Part shown: piece by piece, positions 22,861 through 35,056 of the stretch | Numbering within the stretch: the stretch's first letter is position 1 | Layout: each line of letters starts with the position of its first letter | Source: Cantharellus purpuraceus | Lineage: Eukaryota; Basidiomycota; Agaricomycetes; Cantharellales; Hydnaceae | Reading direction: 5' to 3' | NCBI GenBank assembly: GCA_025174535.1 | Contig: JALBUN010000047.1 | Coordinates: forward strand, 744,001-808,000 | Length of the DNA stretch: 64,000 nt | Notes under the pieces: model-generated | What the model was told of the DNA's origin: nothing | What the model saw: the letters and a program-made list of their open reading frames with translations, nothing else | The model's database searches: none | Position numbers and translations under genes: made by a program

Positions 22861-23857
22861 ATGGCATCTCTTCTAAGAGCATACAAGTGTGCCTTAATGA
22901 CCTTGCAATAATGCTTTCCCACTGATATAGCTATGCAGTGCTGCACTTCTTCGTCGCCCTATGTTGACCCAATGCGCGACGGCCGCTGTCCTCTTTGGCG
23001 GGGGAGATTTGATCGCACAGCAAGCCATCGAGAAGAGAGGGGATAAGCACGATGTATTTGACGCCAGTACTCAACAATACTGACTCGACTAACACGTCAC
23101 GTACGCAGTATCTTCGAACAACCCGCTTGACCTTTTACGGTGGTGGGATTGATGGTATTTTGTGTTACTATTCAGATTATAATTTATTTCGAACGATCAG
23201 CTGTCCTTTTTGGGCCAATTATGACAAAGTGGTACCAATGGTTGGGAGATATACATTTCACGAGCCCTGCGAAGGCGATCGCAGTTCGGGTCAGATTTCT
23301 TTCCTCCTCCCCTTCATATGGATGATACAATGCTTGTGTTCTGTAAATGATCAAAATTCAGGTAGGCTTAGACCAAGCCGTTCTATCCCCAGGTAAGACT
23401 CCCGTAGAGGCTTGCTTCGCAATCTTGATGTTCGTTTTTCAGTTTCGGTTGTATTTTTCTTTTCCAGTATGACTTTTATAGAAGGTAAAGGGATAGAAGA
23501 AGCAAAAAAACGCGTTAGCGCTGTACGTCTGCTTCATATGGACTTTTCTGTAACTAGAACTAATCTCACTCTACAGGCATACTTTCCTACGCTACTGCGT
23601 AATTGGTAATTGTATTACTGAGTAGTCATGTTGTACATGAGTGCTAATGCCAAATCAGGGGTGTTTTTCTTCCCACTCAGATCGTCAATTTCGCAATTGT
23701 GCCACCACATCTTCGCTTTGGAGTAGTCGGCGTGGTTTCTTTGTTTTGGAGTGCGTGATTATATTCTCACAATTCCTCGGATTCTTACGGTAGTCTTCTA
23801 GATTCATACCTTAGTTATGCCAACGCCAAACAAGTTGCAGCGAAACGTTTGGCATAG
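22861..23857 (+). CDS. SYM1: Mpv17/PMP22 family membrane protein SYM1
   Basis: SYM1 is an inner mitochondrial membrane channel-like protein needed for growth on ethanol at high temperature in yeast. Nine small exons (22861-22886, 22939-23053, 23109-23142, 23201-23289, 23362-23392, 23443-23522, 23577-23605, 23659-23750, 23802-23857) give 183 residues. Family blocks are [84 protein letters not shown] and YLSYANAK. The donor of intron 3 is ambiguous: 23143 (used) keeps family spacing, while 23155 would add four residues. Intron 4 begins GTCAGA. Confidence 0.93.
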
Positions 23858-24176
23858 CGTGCAACGCACAAGGCTATCAGTCGGCAGCTCTGTTTGGTTG
23901 TCATCAAATCACTGTCCGATCCCAAAGCCCGACCTAGTGCGTTCAATCGACTATCCCCATACCTTCAGGGCGTCAGATCGGGGACGGCGTTGTCGATATA
24001 CCCCAAACCATCCTCTTGGATTCAAGTTACTATCGATGAAACTCTATATTATCCCATATAACCCGTAGAACAATACCATTTCGTCGTCACTTCATGTCCC
24101 CAACGAAGAGCCTCCATTGATTTTATCTACTATTTTGTGAGGGTTTCTTTGCTCCTATACACGTTTGATCATACTA
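23858..24176. other. Short intergenic, nothing recognised
   Basis: About 320 bp between SYM1 and the doubtful gene at 24177 with no supported frame; likely 3' UTR of SYM1. Confidence 0.4.
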
Positions 24177-24422
24177 CTATTTCTCGTGTGGATACTTGTC
24201 TCTTACTAGAGAGTAGGCCGTCGACAACATATGCATTGGTGTGCTACGGCTATATGAATGTGCACGCCGTCAATCATGATATTACTCACTTCCCCTGAGC
24301 AGTTTTGAGCGTTCTCTCTCATAAACTTGATACCGTACAATTTCTTCCTTCGCAAGCCTGGCATGTCCTGACGTTATTAAGTTCGTGCAAAACGTCAGAG
24401 TCAACGTGACAAGGAGTGTCAT
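24177..24422 (-). CDS. Doubtful tiny single-TM protein, 53 aa
   Basis: Two exons, 24422-24290 and 24205-24177, would give a 53-residue protein. A hydrophobic start (MTLLVTLTLTFCTNLITSG) is followed by a charged helical tail (AKEEIVRYQVYERERSKLL) and an end in KYPHEK. A good GTGAGT donor and a CTCTAG acceptor support the junction, and a strong pyrimidine-rich acceptor precedes the ATG. The layout resembles small mitochondrial assembly factors, but no family was recognised. The opposite strand also has an open frame (24445-24621, charged helix HHEEAVKAKKDFEQ) that could be the real coding strand. Confidence 0.25.
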
Positions 24423-24769
24423 TCAGCTGCGGAGTAGAGAGAGAATGCGTCAAATCAAATATATATTGTTCGCTTCGCAGATTTCGAGCAAGATCAAGCG
24501 ACACCACGAGGAGGCTGTGAAGGCAAAAAAGGATTTTGAGCAAGTTTCTATTCCAGGCGCCAGCCATAAGGTGAGCAAAGGGACAACAGACTCGAACTTA
24601 ACGATGGAGTTATCTTCTTGAACCAGGTGCAGGATCGATCTATACCTCTAGCGGACTCATACAAAATCAATCAGAGAGCATTACGTAAATTTGTGCTAGT
24701 AAAGTTCGACAACCAAGTGCTCGCTTACTTAATCTTACCCAATTTCACGCAGAAACCGCAGCGCAGAAA
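24423..24769. other. Upstream region of CWC15
   Basis: The plus strand holds a charged open frame around 24480-24570 followed by GTGAGC, which may be part of an unrecognised gene. Otherwise this stretch contains the CWC15 promoter. Confidence 0.3.
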
Positions 24770-25840
24770 ATGTCCACCGCTCATCGACCGACATGGGATC
24801 CTGCTCAGGCAAAGGAGGTCAAGGGTGGTTCCCGCCAGTACTCATCGAGGGACATGGCTGCCCACACGAAATTAAAATTCAGGTGGGCACAACTAGTGTG
24901 GGTCTTTCGCAGGATATACGCTCATTGAGGGGAGCAGACAACCGGGTCAAACTTCGACGGCTGAGGTAGCAAAGCGTGATCTACGAGCCGAGCTGCTTGC
25001 TGCAGAGCAGGAGGCTCGTGATCGCAAGCGGAAAGCGGAAGGCTTGCCTTCGGCATCTGTTGAAGCCATCGAGAATGGTGTATCTGGAGATGAAGAAGCT
25101 AACAAAAGACGAAAACTGATACAGGAGGCTGTAGAGCTGGACAAGGATGATGATGACGACGAAAGCAATGATGCGGATGGAAAAGGCGAGAAGGACAAAG
25201 ATGGCGGGGACGATAGGTGCGTTAAGAGGTTGCTCAACTTTACATCTTTCCCAATTCCCAAATACTACTCTAGCGATGATGACTCCGATGAGGAAGATGA
25301 CACTGCAGAGCTGCTTAGAGAGCTTGAGAAGATCAAAAGAGAGCGTGCCGAAGAAAAGGCGCGACAAGTGAGCATTGACAACGATGTCTTAGCGATGGCC
25401 GCGATTCTTATGCACTTCATAGGAACGCGAGCAATCTGCATCTGCTGCTCAAGCGCGTGATGCTGAGATTGCTACCTCAAATCCTCTTTTAAACCTTCAA
25501 GCGGCCCTTGGGCAGACACCTGGTGGCTCATCGACAGGATCATTTACCGTCAAACGCCGCTGGGATGATGGTGAGTGTACTTCTTGTCCATAGGAACTCT
25601 GGCTTATTGCACGTTTCTGTGAAGACCTCATCTTTAAGAATCAAGCAACTGGTACAAGTGATAAACCATCTGGGCACTTTGTCAATGATCTCCTTAGAAC
25701 GGAATTCCACAAGTATGTCGTGGATACCATCTATCATCTCACTTCTAAATTATATTTTTTGCAGGAGATTTATGGCTAAATTTATTAAAGTCAGCCGGGT
25801 TGTTTGCTTCTAGCGTCTCTTGCTAACGTACTTGTAGTGA
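24770..25840 (+). CDS. CWC15: Spliceosome component CWC15
   Basis: CWC15 belongs to the Prp19/Cdc5 complex of the active spliceosome. Exons 24770-24882, 24938-25216, 25274-25367, 25423-25570, 25625-25712, 25765-25789 and 25838-25840 give 249 residues. The near-invariant N-terminus STAHRPTWDPA and GGSRQYSSRDMAAHTKLKFR is present. A Lys/Glu/Asp-rich middle with an Asp run follows, then TFTVKRRWDDDLIFKNQA and an end in FHKRFMAKFIK. The family ends at FIK, which requires the last intron (25790-25837, donor GTCAGC, branch TGCTAAC) and puts the stop codon alone in exon 7. Reading through instead would add VSRVVCF. All six introns keep frame. Confidence 0.95.
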
Positions 25841-27608
25841 AATGCGCAATGCACAATCTGGTTCTTTGATCAGGCAGCTGTATCTTTCAATGCAGATTAT
25901 TTAAAGATGAACAGTTGGTCGTTAGGGTTAAGTAGCAAGAACCCTTCATTGCCCCGTGAAGTAAGCTGAATCTGGCAAGAAAGGGTAAAGCTGGGATTGG
26001 TATTCTCTTGTGGATGTAGGCTAGAACTAATTTGAGGGACGAATTGTACATATATTATCGAGCCCAAGTCCATAGCTGTACTGGGGCTTGTCGGGGCTCC
26101 ATCATCATCGTACAATATCGTGTTATGGTTACACACTCTCACCCTGACCTTATGGACGTATCAGCCTCATGGTAGCCTTGGGTCTGATGTGAGACAGCTG
26201 ACTCCAAGGCTGCGGCCTGGGTACTGAGTGGCCCTTGTAGCTAGATCACAACTTGCATACCAATGATACATTGGATGTGAGAAATGATACACCATGGAAG
26301 GCTCCCTTCAGGCACTCCTTTCAGCAAACTTGCCTGCAGTAGCGCACTCCACCACTACATTCGAGACCGGAAGAAAGGGCTGGAATACCGCCAGGATAAT
26401 AGAGCTGTATATCTCTTGATAACAACGGTCCAGTCGTTAGTAGCGCCGTTAACAGCGAGGATCGTCGTTATCAGAGATATATAGATCTGTTATCCTGGTG
26501 GTGATATTTCAGTCCTTCTGGTCTCTATCGAGATGTTTGCGTCTATCATTACGCTGGGATACATGGAGCCTACATCGAGAACATGTACGTTCGTATGAAG
26601 GCCAGGTGCCAGAAGTAGGACTAATGCACCTGTGTATCTTCTCTCTTCATTCGCAATGTCAGGGAGTTCAGCATAAGGCGAAATTAGGCCCAGAAGATAC
26701 AGCTGGCGACAGGGTCAGCCATACAGTCATATTGTAGATGTTACTTGTCCATTGAAGACTCGTAGGACTGAGGTGACGTGTGATTGGTTGCTTCAGCATG
26801 TTCCGGTGCTTCCACTTCCAGCGACTCGGCGATGCTCTGTGGTCGCGGTCTACTGATGTTTCAGGGCCAATCTTGTTTCAAACAACGCCAGATTAGAAAC
26901 CTCAGAGGAATGAGCTTTGAGTGTCAAAATTGGTTAAACACGCTCTTTAATTTGGTCAACGTTGTTTGTCAGGTTTCCAGGTCGCGGTTTCCACCTCGTG
27001 TACACAGAAGCGGACCTCGGTCATACGACGGAAGAATTTCGACATTAGCGCTATGAGCTGCCCTCTACTGCGACAGATACACAGAAAACGGGAGTACCAA
27101 GTGGTCTTCGCTACTGCCAGTGGACTGGCTTGAGGAAGCGGATGAAGAAGCGGCTGTCAAGTTGGAAACCTGTCAGGATTGGCTTGAGGTAGAGTTGGGA
27201 GGGAACAGTGATGGGGAAGTCCTGCAGGCGAGAGCGACTTGCTTAGCCACTCAATGCATCGTTCTGGAGGTGGATCAAGGAGGGAAGTGGCTGCATACAA
27301 TTGCCAAGTCGGTTTGGTGAACTGGTCGCGTCAATAATTCCTGGTCCAGGTAGTTCCAGTTTTTGGAAAACGTATAAGAAAATGAACGGGTTGATTATTG
27401 AGCAGCCCGCCCTACTGGTGAGCTATGATGGCAGGTCGCGGTTGGACCCGGCTCGTGACGCGCGTGACTCGCCGTTGTGACCATTTTTCCATCGCTGCTG
27501 ATCGCGGCGGCCGCTGCAATAGCGCGTTTTAGCCACCTTTCCCGGGCAACATTGTGGCACTCCGTTGCAGTGATCAAACGAATATTCGCTTTTCCACGAA
27601 AATCCGTC
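25841..27608. other. Intergenic, 1.8 kb, nothing recognised
   Basis: Short frames on both strands show no domain and no splice pattern linking them. The right end holds the promoter of the pseudouridine synthase. The first ATG of that gene is at 27609; the longer frame from 27477 begins at GTG and was not used. Confidence 0.45.
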
Positions 27609-29771
27609 ATGGCTACAAGTCAAGATTCCTGTTTGCAACTGAAACATCCACAAGTCACACTTCAGGTCCTCTCGGTTGATTCCGATGACGCAGACACCAA
27701 AAATAAAGAGACTGCTTCAGTAGGACTCAAAAGAGTAGCTCCTTACTGGCATCCATATAATACCATGGCTAAAGGTCGCTGGTTCAACCGAGAAATTCTT
27801 GAACTTGTCTCCACCGAATTTCGTGATCGTAGCATCGAATACTATGTATGTTGGATAACTAGTTTGACACCTAGACTTTCCAATGTTTTCTAATTTATAT
27901 GATATCAGAGATTTGCATTAGAGTCTGGTGTGACCACGGTGAACGGCAGAATAGCAAAGCCAGGAACAATAATACGGAACGGAGATCGCATTCAGTGTGT
28001 TGGGTTTCGAAAATTATTCGACCTGATGCCGAGATGCTAATTCAACGGCAGAAACATGGTGCATAGGCATGAACCACCTATTACTTCTACACCTATCGAG
28101 ATCCTCGTGACAACTCCCGACTACATTGTAATCAACAAACCAGGAAGCATTGTATGTCACACGCTTTCACCATCTTGTGCATTATCCGATTTCCAATATA
28201 GCCAGTGCATGCTACTGGTCGATTTTATAAGCATAGCCTAGTCCATATCCTCAGACAACGACTTGGATTAGACAAGATACACAGTGCGTAAATATTATAT
28301 GACATCCGTTTCCATATGACCTACCAAGTGATTAGCAATCAATCGGCTGGACAGGCTTACATCTGGGCTTATGATTATTCCCCTCACTACTGAACTGGCT
28401 CGTACACTCGGCACTGAATTTTTTGAAGGGAAGGTGCAGAAAGAGTACATTGCCCGGTGTTCAGGCGAATTCCCCAAGTACTTATCTTCATCTTGTTTAC
28501 CAAACCCGAGCCGCTGACGATGTCCTCTTCCCTCGCCCCAGGGGCGAAGTAATATGCGACCAGCCACTTCTAACTGTAGACAGGCAGATGGGTTTGAATA
28601 TTGTTCATCCAGAAGGCAAGGTGGTACAGACTCTTTGCCTTCTTTTCTATCATGATTAAACTTTTATAAAGCCTGCCCAAACCAAATTCAATCGAGTATT
28701 TTACGACCGAAAGACAGATACAAGTGTCCTACACTGTCAGCAGTATTGCATGTGACTGATTTGTTCTAATCATACTCCCTTTCTTAGGTCAACCACTCAC
28801 CGGACGCTGTACGTTTCATTCTCTCTGTAACCATACTCATTATCAACCTCTATACAGCACACCAGATTCGAGTCCACTTGCAGTACCTCGGTCACCCAAT
28901 TGCTAATGACCCTATCTACACCGGGAAAAAAGTTTGGGTGCGTTGCGTGGTACATATATCTCGTCCTCCCTTTCTGTTTGTTACATGTCGGTAATATTCA
29001 CTATATTGCTAAACAATCTAGGGTGAAAAGATCGGTCGTGGCGGACTCGACGTTACGCCAAGTGACGAGCGCGCCCCGCCCGAATTTCCTGAAGCCTTGC
29101 GAGAACGCTCTGGTTCTCAGACACCCCTTGATGCCCCCTATACAGTGCCAATCGCATCAGGGGCATTGTCTGCGTCGAACCCCGATGTTGATGTCAACCT
29201 TACAGCCGAGGGTTCAACTGGAACTTCCCCTTCGCCTTTAAAGCTCCTGCCTCGTGAGTCCGGGCTCGATGTTGGGATGGGATCCCCAGTTCCGCTGTCT
29301 ATGGAGGCAGTCGGCGTCATAACACGGTTGCGAAATATGAAGGACGAGGGCGAGGACTGGAGCCGTTGGCGAGACGTTGTCTTCCGTGCCAAAGGTGCCA
29401 AGTTAAACTTGGGTGCTGTTCGCAACGAGGGGAGTGAGATAGTTAAGGGGGATACGGTGAGAGAAGACTGTGAAGAGACCGTGTCCGTTTTGGACCACAG
29501 TGATTCTGCGGAGAGAAGAACACAGTTGATTGCGACGGGGTTACTACCCTCGCCTTCACGTCAAGAGCCAGATCCCGACCCAAGCACTTGGACGGCTAAA
29601 ACGGAATCTGGCACACTGTATTGCACAGAGTGCTACCTCCCATTACACCCAGATCCGGACCCTGAACGTCTATATATTTTCTTGCATGCTTTAAGGTATA
29701 CCACCAGTATTGGGAGCTTCGAAACGAAGATGCCAGTGTGGGCAGATGAGGGATGGACTTTGGGGGAGTAG
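27609..29771 (+). CDS. RluA-family tRNA pseudouridine synthase (PUS9/RIB2 type)
   Basis: Ten exons (27609-27845, 27909-27994, 28052-28151, 28202-28283, 28336-28477, 28542-28620, 28672-28735, 28788-28808, 28858-28937, 29022-29771) give 546 residues. It matches enzymes that make pseudouridine 32 in tRNA: S4-like [40 protein letters not shown], the catalytic-Asp motif [45 protein letters not shown] and NDPIY. The C-terminal 250 residues are fungal-specific, with EWSRWRD-like charged blocks and a Cys pair in [12 protein letters not shown] near the end. No deaminase domain is present, so it is unlikely to make riboflavin. Whether it is cytosolic or mitochondrial cannot be told; no presequence is encoded from the first ATG. 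Intron 7 begins GTCAGC. Confidence 0.93.
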
Positions 29772-31229
29772 ATGATGTATAATTATTGGCAGGCAGGAAG
29801 TAATAGACGATCCATCATTCATTATATGCTACGGCAGAAAGGCTGATTGGCGTAGATGTGAAAGGTTATGTCTCCCAAAGTTGCTGTGATTGGATCGTGA
29901 TGTCACAGTCTTTGCCAACTGGTGCCCTGGCCGGCGCCCTTGATCTCCTAAAATTACGACCCATGAACATTTGAATAAGTGAAATCAATCCACGTGCGAT
30001 CACAATTTACTTGACTTTCACCAGACGCTCGAGCGAAGTGACGGCATTTTGTTCAATGTTTACATAGTTCATGACGTTAGTCACATGCTGGTGACATCTG
30101 GGTTTACATGTAAGGAGAATTATAGGTTTAGCAGTGCAGCTGAGTCTGGGAGAATAACCTTGATAATAACGATGTCCGTGTGAGTGGAACACCCCAAGTA
30201 GAATCTTCGCTTGAACGCAGATCACCGGTGTGCATGCAATTGATAGGGCGACCTGACTCGATGCATGCTCGGTGCGAAGTTATCATTGCCAGCGACGATA
30301 ACCCACGTCAAAGGTAAAGCTAGAGCCACAGCAACACTAAAGAGGACATGCGATTGGGGGTGGTTCTAGTAGACCAGGACAATAGGAAACGTCATACGGA
30401 CTGCATGCAAAGGCGCAAGGTGGTGAGTAGTTGACAAGCGCAAGTGCAGTGTCATAAAAGACCCATCATATGTCGGTTGGCCAAGATACTCTGAGATATA
30501 TAGCATCATCTATATACGGCTTCCGACTCACCAACACGGAGGAGCACTTGAAGCTTGACTGCTATGGGTGTCTGCTGCAAGCATTATACGGAAACTGGGA
30601 TCTGAGACTTGCAAGTTCATCAATGCATTAAGTCCGACCTTCGATGACCCCTTTCGCCAACTGTGAAACGTTACGGAAAAGACGACAATTAAGGCGCAAT
30701 CTGACAGATGCGACGGCAGTGGAAGTAAGGTTGCACAGTGTATGTAACGAGAGCGTCTGTGCAGTGTCTCCACGTAAATTGCCACCCGTCGAATTTGCTT
30801 CGAATTCCAGTCTCGGGAAGTGCCGCGACGTGAGAGAGAAAGAATTAAAGGTAACCCTCTCACAGCTTCGGCAACAAGGTCGCTGATATACCAGGTAGAA
30901 TTTTGTTCAGGTAATGTCAGGCAAAAAATATCAAAGTATGGCTAGGTTGAAAGGATGGTTACCATATAAGGGTTCGAGCCGGGGAAAGTAGAACTAGGGT
31001 GGTGGTAGTGTCCCCTCGGAATTATTTCTAGAACTCATCGTCCTGCCGTGCTTAATTCGGCCCGTTGTTCGTGCTGACTGCATCATCCCCATTTTGGTGC
31101 AAACTCGCTATTATAATAGATGAAGACTCCACGCCGCTCTCCTGTCCGTCTGTCTGACCCCTGGCCCTGCCATTTAACGTCCTCGAGGCGCTTTGGTCAA
31201 AATCCGCGTGAACCACATCGGGTATTGTC
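29772..31229. other. Intergenic, 1.5 kb, nothing recognised
   Basis: Frames at 30528-30863 (-) and 30644-30886 (+) overlap each other and show no family features. The right end holds the MFS transporter promoter. Confidence 0.45.
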
Positions 31230-33274
31230 ATGGCTCCTTCTCACGTTGAGGGTGAAGCCATCGAAATGACCCCTCGTTATTCCTACGACGATGTCGACTT
31301 CGAGGGCCCTAATGAGGCTGCTTCTCGTGCTCTGCTAGGTTCAGAAACAATCTTGCTTGATGAGTTCGACGTCGAGATGGAACCTGCAGCGAAGCGGAAA
31401 CGGACCACGCCTATACCAAAGCTGCAACTCATGACACTGTGCGGTGTGCGAATCGTGGACCCAATCAGGTATACATCTATGACCTTGGGTGTGTTGTCGG
31501 AGGTGTTGAAGAATGCATAGCTTCACCCAGTTATTTCCCTATGTCAATGAGATGATGCGTGATCTTCATGTTACAGATAATGCATCTCGCATAGGCTTTT
31601 ATAGTGGTCTGGTGGTTAGTTATACTGCCCTCTATGTCTAGGTCAACGAATCTAATCTGATTCTCCTCATGTTTGCAGGACAGTGTGTTTGCTATCTCTC
31701 AGCTATTTTCCATCTATCACTGGGGGAAGCTGTCAGGTAGGAGACTACGTCGTAGTTATTGAGCCTCACGCCTACTACCCTCGGCAGACCGAATCGGCAG
31801 ACGCCCTGTAATATTCACAAGTACACTGGGGATTGCAATCTGTACTACCTTGTTTGGACTTTCAACAACACTGTGGACGGCTTTAGCTGCCAGGTGTATA
31901 TCCGGTTTACTGGCAGGCAATGTTGCGTGAGTTGTGCATTATTCGTTGCAAGTAATCTGGCTAACCGTCAAGCAGAGTTATACACTCCGTTGTCGGCGAA
32001 CTAACAGACGAATCAAATCAAGCGTTTATATTCCCTATCTATGGAGTAGTTTGGCCATTAGGAAGCATTATCGGGTATGACATTATTTCGTCACAGGTGT
32101 GTCCCGTAGCAGCTAACAGAGAACCACATAACATAGCCCTCTCATTGGTGGATCACTTTCACACCCTGATGTTCACTGGCCTCAGTACTTTGACACTGAG
32201 TGGTTCCGCAAGCACCCCTATTTTCTGCCCTGCTTTGTCTGTTCCACACTGTCGCTCACCGCGGCCGCCTTTGGGTCACGCTTTTTAGAAGAGGTGGGCT
32301 GACTTTCCTGGCACAGTACTCTTCGACTGGTTCATCATTTCACGTAGACCCACCCCCTCATGCGAGTCACATCTAAAAGAGAGTGGAAACCTTCAGGGAA
32401 AATAAAGGAATCGTCTTCCACTGCAGCGGGGGCCTCACACACTGCATCCGCTCCGTCATCCGCTAGTATGCGGTATTTGATGGCTAATCCGCTTGTTCGG
32501 GCTCTGTGTCTGTCTGGCGGCGCCCTGTCTTTCTTGGGATCATCCTTTGACGTCGTATTCGTGCTCTTCTGCTTCTCCCCAATCACATCGGGGGGACTCT
32601 CTCGCCCGGCCGACGAGATCGGGTACTCCTTGGCTGTTTCGGGGCTAACCTCCGTGACTCTGCAAATCTTCTTGATGCCTTGGCTTTTGCGTACATTCGA
32701 TTTAGATGCGATGTATAGAGTATGCATGGGAATGTTCCCATGTGCGTTTGTCAGCTTGCCGTTGTTGAACCTATTGGCACGTTCGGGGGTCAATTCGGAA
32801 GGAGTTGTTGTTGACGAGTGGGTGAAAGTTGCGCTCTGGTTGGGAATCATCACCACGTTGTCGATGAGTCGAATAGCTGTTTTGGCATTCTCGTGAGTTT
32901 TCAGTGGTGCAGTTCAGCCCATTCTGGTATTATTTGACCGCCATGGAATACTAGGTTGAACCTGATACTGATCAAGAATGCGTCGCCATCCCCCGAGGCC
33001 CTTGGCAGCACGAACGGTTTAGCCCAATTCTTCCAATGCATGTCTAGAAGCATCAGCCCCGCGTTCGTTAGGTAAAAACATTACATGTCAACTTCCACGA
33101 CCGCTTTTATACTGATACTCAACGCCCTGCTTTAGCTCATTGTTTGCACTTTCTATCGACAACCACCTTCTAGGTGGCTACCTATGGGTCATCGTCATGT
33201 TTGGAGTAAGCGTTTTTGGTTATTTTATCACTACAAAGATTCCGGAGGCCAGGGCACATGTGCATAGATCATAA
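31230..33274 (+). CDS. Major facilitator superfamily transporter (ZIFL1/DHA-like)
   Basis: Nine exons (31230-31468, 31521-31614, 31679-31736, 31788-31926, 31976-32074, 32137-32293, 32348-32892, 32955-33071, 33136-33274) give 528 residues with about 12 membrane segments in two halves. The conserved MFS signature between TM2 and TM3 is GKLSDRIGRRPVIF. TM4-TM5 carry VIHSVVGELTDESNQAFIFPIYG and WPLGSIIGPLIGGSLS, typical of fungal proton antiporters related to plant zinc-induced facilitator 1. The second half ends LGSTNGLAQFFQC and SSLFALSIDNHLLGGYLW, also typical. A long hydrophilic loop (residues about 265-305) separates the halves. Substrate is unknown; drug, organic acid or metal-chelate export are possibilities. 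Confidence 0.93.
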
Positions 33275-33933
33275 ATAATCCTTCAGGAAAGGGATCTGGT
33301 AAATTTTATGGAGTCTGGAGCATACACGCCTAGAAATGCCAGTCGGTTGTGCTGTCGTTTATCGGTCATCGTTGTTTCTTGTATTTGTATTCAAACATGC
33401 TCCCAGCTAGATGCCATGTCTTCGAATGATGGAATGAAGCGTATGTGATGATCGAGAGGTCTACATCAGTCCTATATAGCTTAAAGTCGCACCCGGACGG
33501 TCTATCTCCCATGAGCAAGTATCACAACGCTGATTCTCCTCAAGCAAGGTTGTATCACTGAGCAAGCGAATAAAACACCAAAGGTCTTGTGCACAATATG
33601 TAAATGGGAATTTCCATCAACAATTATGTCGCCTACTGGTCTAGTACTTGTTATTACATACATAGATCCTACGAGATGCAAACCATTTGAGCCCCGATGT
33701 TAGCGTACGGCAGGGTGGAAACAAACATGTGCATAGTGTAAGAAGCCCATCTCCAATCGCCCTGGCCCAGGTCTTGGTAATTGGTGTATGTTTTCAATAT
33801 CCCACCCCACGAGCGGCTCGGAGGAATAGTTCTTTTGAGCGCAGTTAGACTTTGATAGAAGACACTGTATACATGGTCACTTACTGATGCTCTCCTTGTA
33901 CTTCAAGTGGCAGTTCTCAGCACCTGGGTTATG
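33275..33933. other. Convergent intergenic region
   Basis: Lies between the 3' ends of the MFS transporter (+) and the ankyrin gene (-), so it holds two 3' UTRs. No other frame is supported. Confidence 0.5.
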
Positions 33934-34552
33934 TTATTTGGCATTCGTTTTCCCCAGATTCATTTTTGCGATACCACCCTCTGCATCCTGAATCTCCACC
34001 TCAACAGCCCCCACCTCGGGTTCCAGCTCGTCGCCGTCAGCTTCTTCCTCTTTGACCGTGGCAGCACCGGCTCTATCGTCTAAATTCATCTGCCCCACGA
34101 GCCATTGAGCTCCTTCTTCCCAGCCCACAAATTCAGCTTCACCCAAAGGGCTTCGACCTGCCGCATTCCTAATATCTATTAATGCGGCTCCAGGACCTTG
34201 TGGGAAAAGAACCAATTTTTTTACGATTGAAAGGTGCGAATTGAGTGCTGCCCAATGTAACGGTGTAGACCCTGCTCGGTTGGCAAAGGCCAACAACGAG
34301 GGGGAAACAAGAGGGAGAAGATAGTCAAGAAGACCTTCAGCAAGAATAAGCCAACTTCCTTTGTGTGCCACAAAACACGGACACACCTTCGCAACCGTTT
34401 CCGCACACCATGTGCAAAATCGTGTTTCCGTTTTCATCCCTCACGTCTTCTAGCGCTCCCGCACCGTATGTGTCTACGAATTGCTGTACTTCATCAAACT
34501 CACCGTAGCGGCTAGCGAGCAACAGTTGCTCCTTGTCGTATTCTGAGGCCAT
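33934..34552 (-). CDS. YAR1-like ankyrin-repeat protein
   Basis: Two exons (34552-34387 and 34334-33934, 52-nt intron) give 188 residues. Two to three ankyrin repeats are visible: LLLASRYGEFDEVQQFVD, DENGNTILHMVCGNGCEGLLDYL, and AGSTPLHWAALNSHLSIVKKL followed by NAAGRSPLGEAE. The C-terminal 50 residues are acidic and end GIAKMNLGKTNAK. Size, repeat number and acidic tail match Yar1, the chaperone of ribosomal protein uS3. The start at 34552 gives MASEYDKEQ; the frame continues up to 34624, but that part is not conserved-looking. Confidence 0.85.
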
Positions 34553-35056
34553 TCGGTAGGGTACTAAATCACGGCTTAGGTAACGGGTCAGCGACAAATG
34601 CTTGTGCAACGCTGTGCCCGCCACGCCCGTTCCCGTGAGACGCCCAGCAGTTGCCGATTAGTCGCTTTTGGGTCGTAAGACTTGAAACACCCATCATAGC
34701 CATGTGATACTCGCATGTGGACACTTGGATTCTCAGACTCATTCATACCATCATCTAGGCACAGAACAACCAACTGAGATGTCGAAAGCAGGCTGAGCTC
34801 CCCCCCCGAGCAAATCTCCAAGTTTGGCCGACCGGGGTGTGGCCCTGACCGACAGTCCGCTGCTTGAACCACTTTTTGAACTACGTCGAAGGCTTCGTTG
34901 AGGCCTCCCTACCCCTAATTATTTCCTTATCAGTTGCTCACACGTGCACTACGCTCTTTGTTACCTTCGGTCACCTCAGACTAAACCTATTTGTAAGCAT
35001 CATAAAGATACTTATGCCAGTCACTCACAGGGGCATATGGCCTCCAGGTTCCAATT
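34553..35056. other. Divergent region between the YAR1-like and 7TM genes
   Basis: Contains both promoters. A first exon of the 7TM gene could lie here: its frame is open a few codons before the ATG at 35057 and a CCTCCAG acceptor precedes it at 35047. Confidence 0.4.

Noticed and set aside
22722..22882. Longer N-terminus for the CHY zinc-finger protein with an apparent CPPCGEP motif
   Set aside because: It overlaps the SYM1 start, reads through a poly-A tract and lacks the conserved Cys before KHILNAQ; the 5-nt first exon restores the family start.
27477..27608. Possible mitochondrial presequence extending the pseudouridine synthase upstream
   Set aside because: The 44-residue extension lacks acidic residues and looks like a presequence, but it starts at GTG and contains no ATG, so it is not a credible eukaryotic start.
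32335..32856. Minus-strand 173-codon frame
   Set aside because: Antisense to exon 7 of the MFS transporter, which has clear transmembrane helices in the plus frame.
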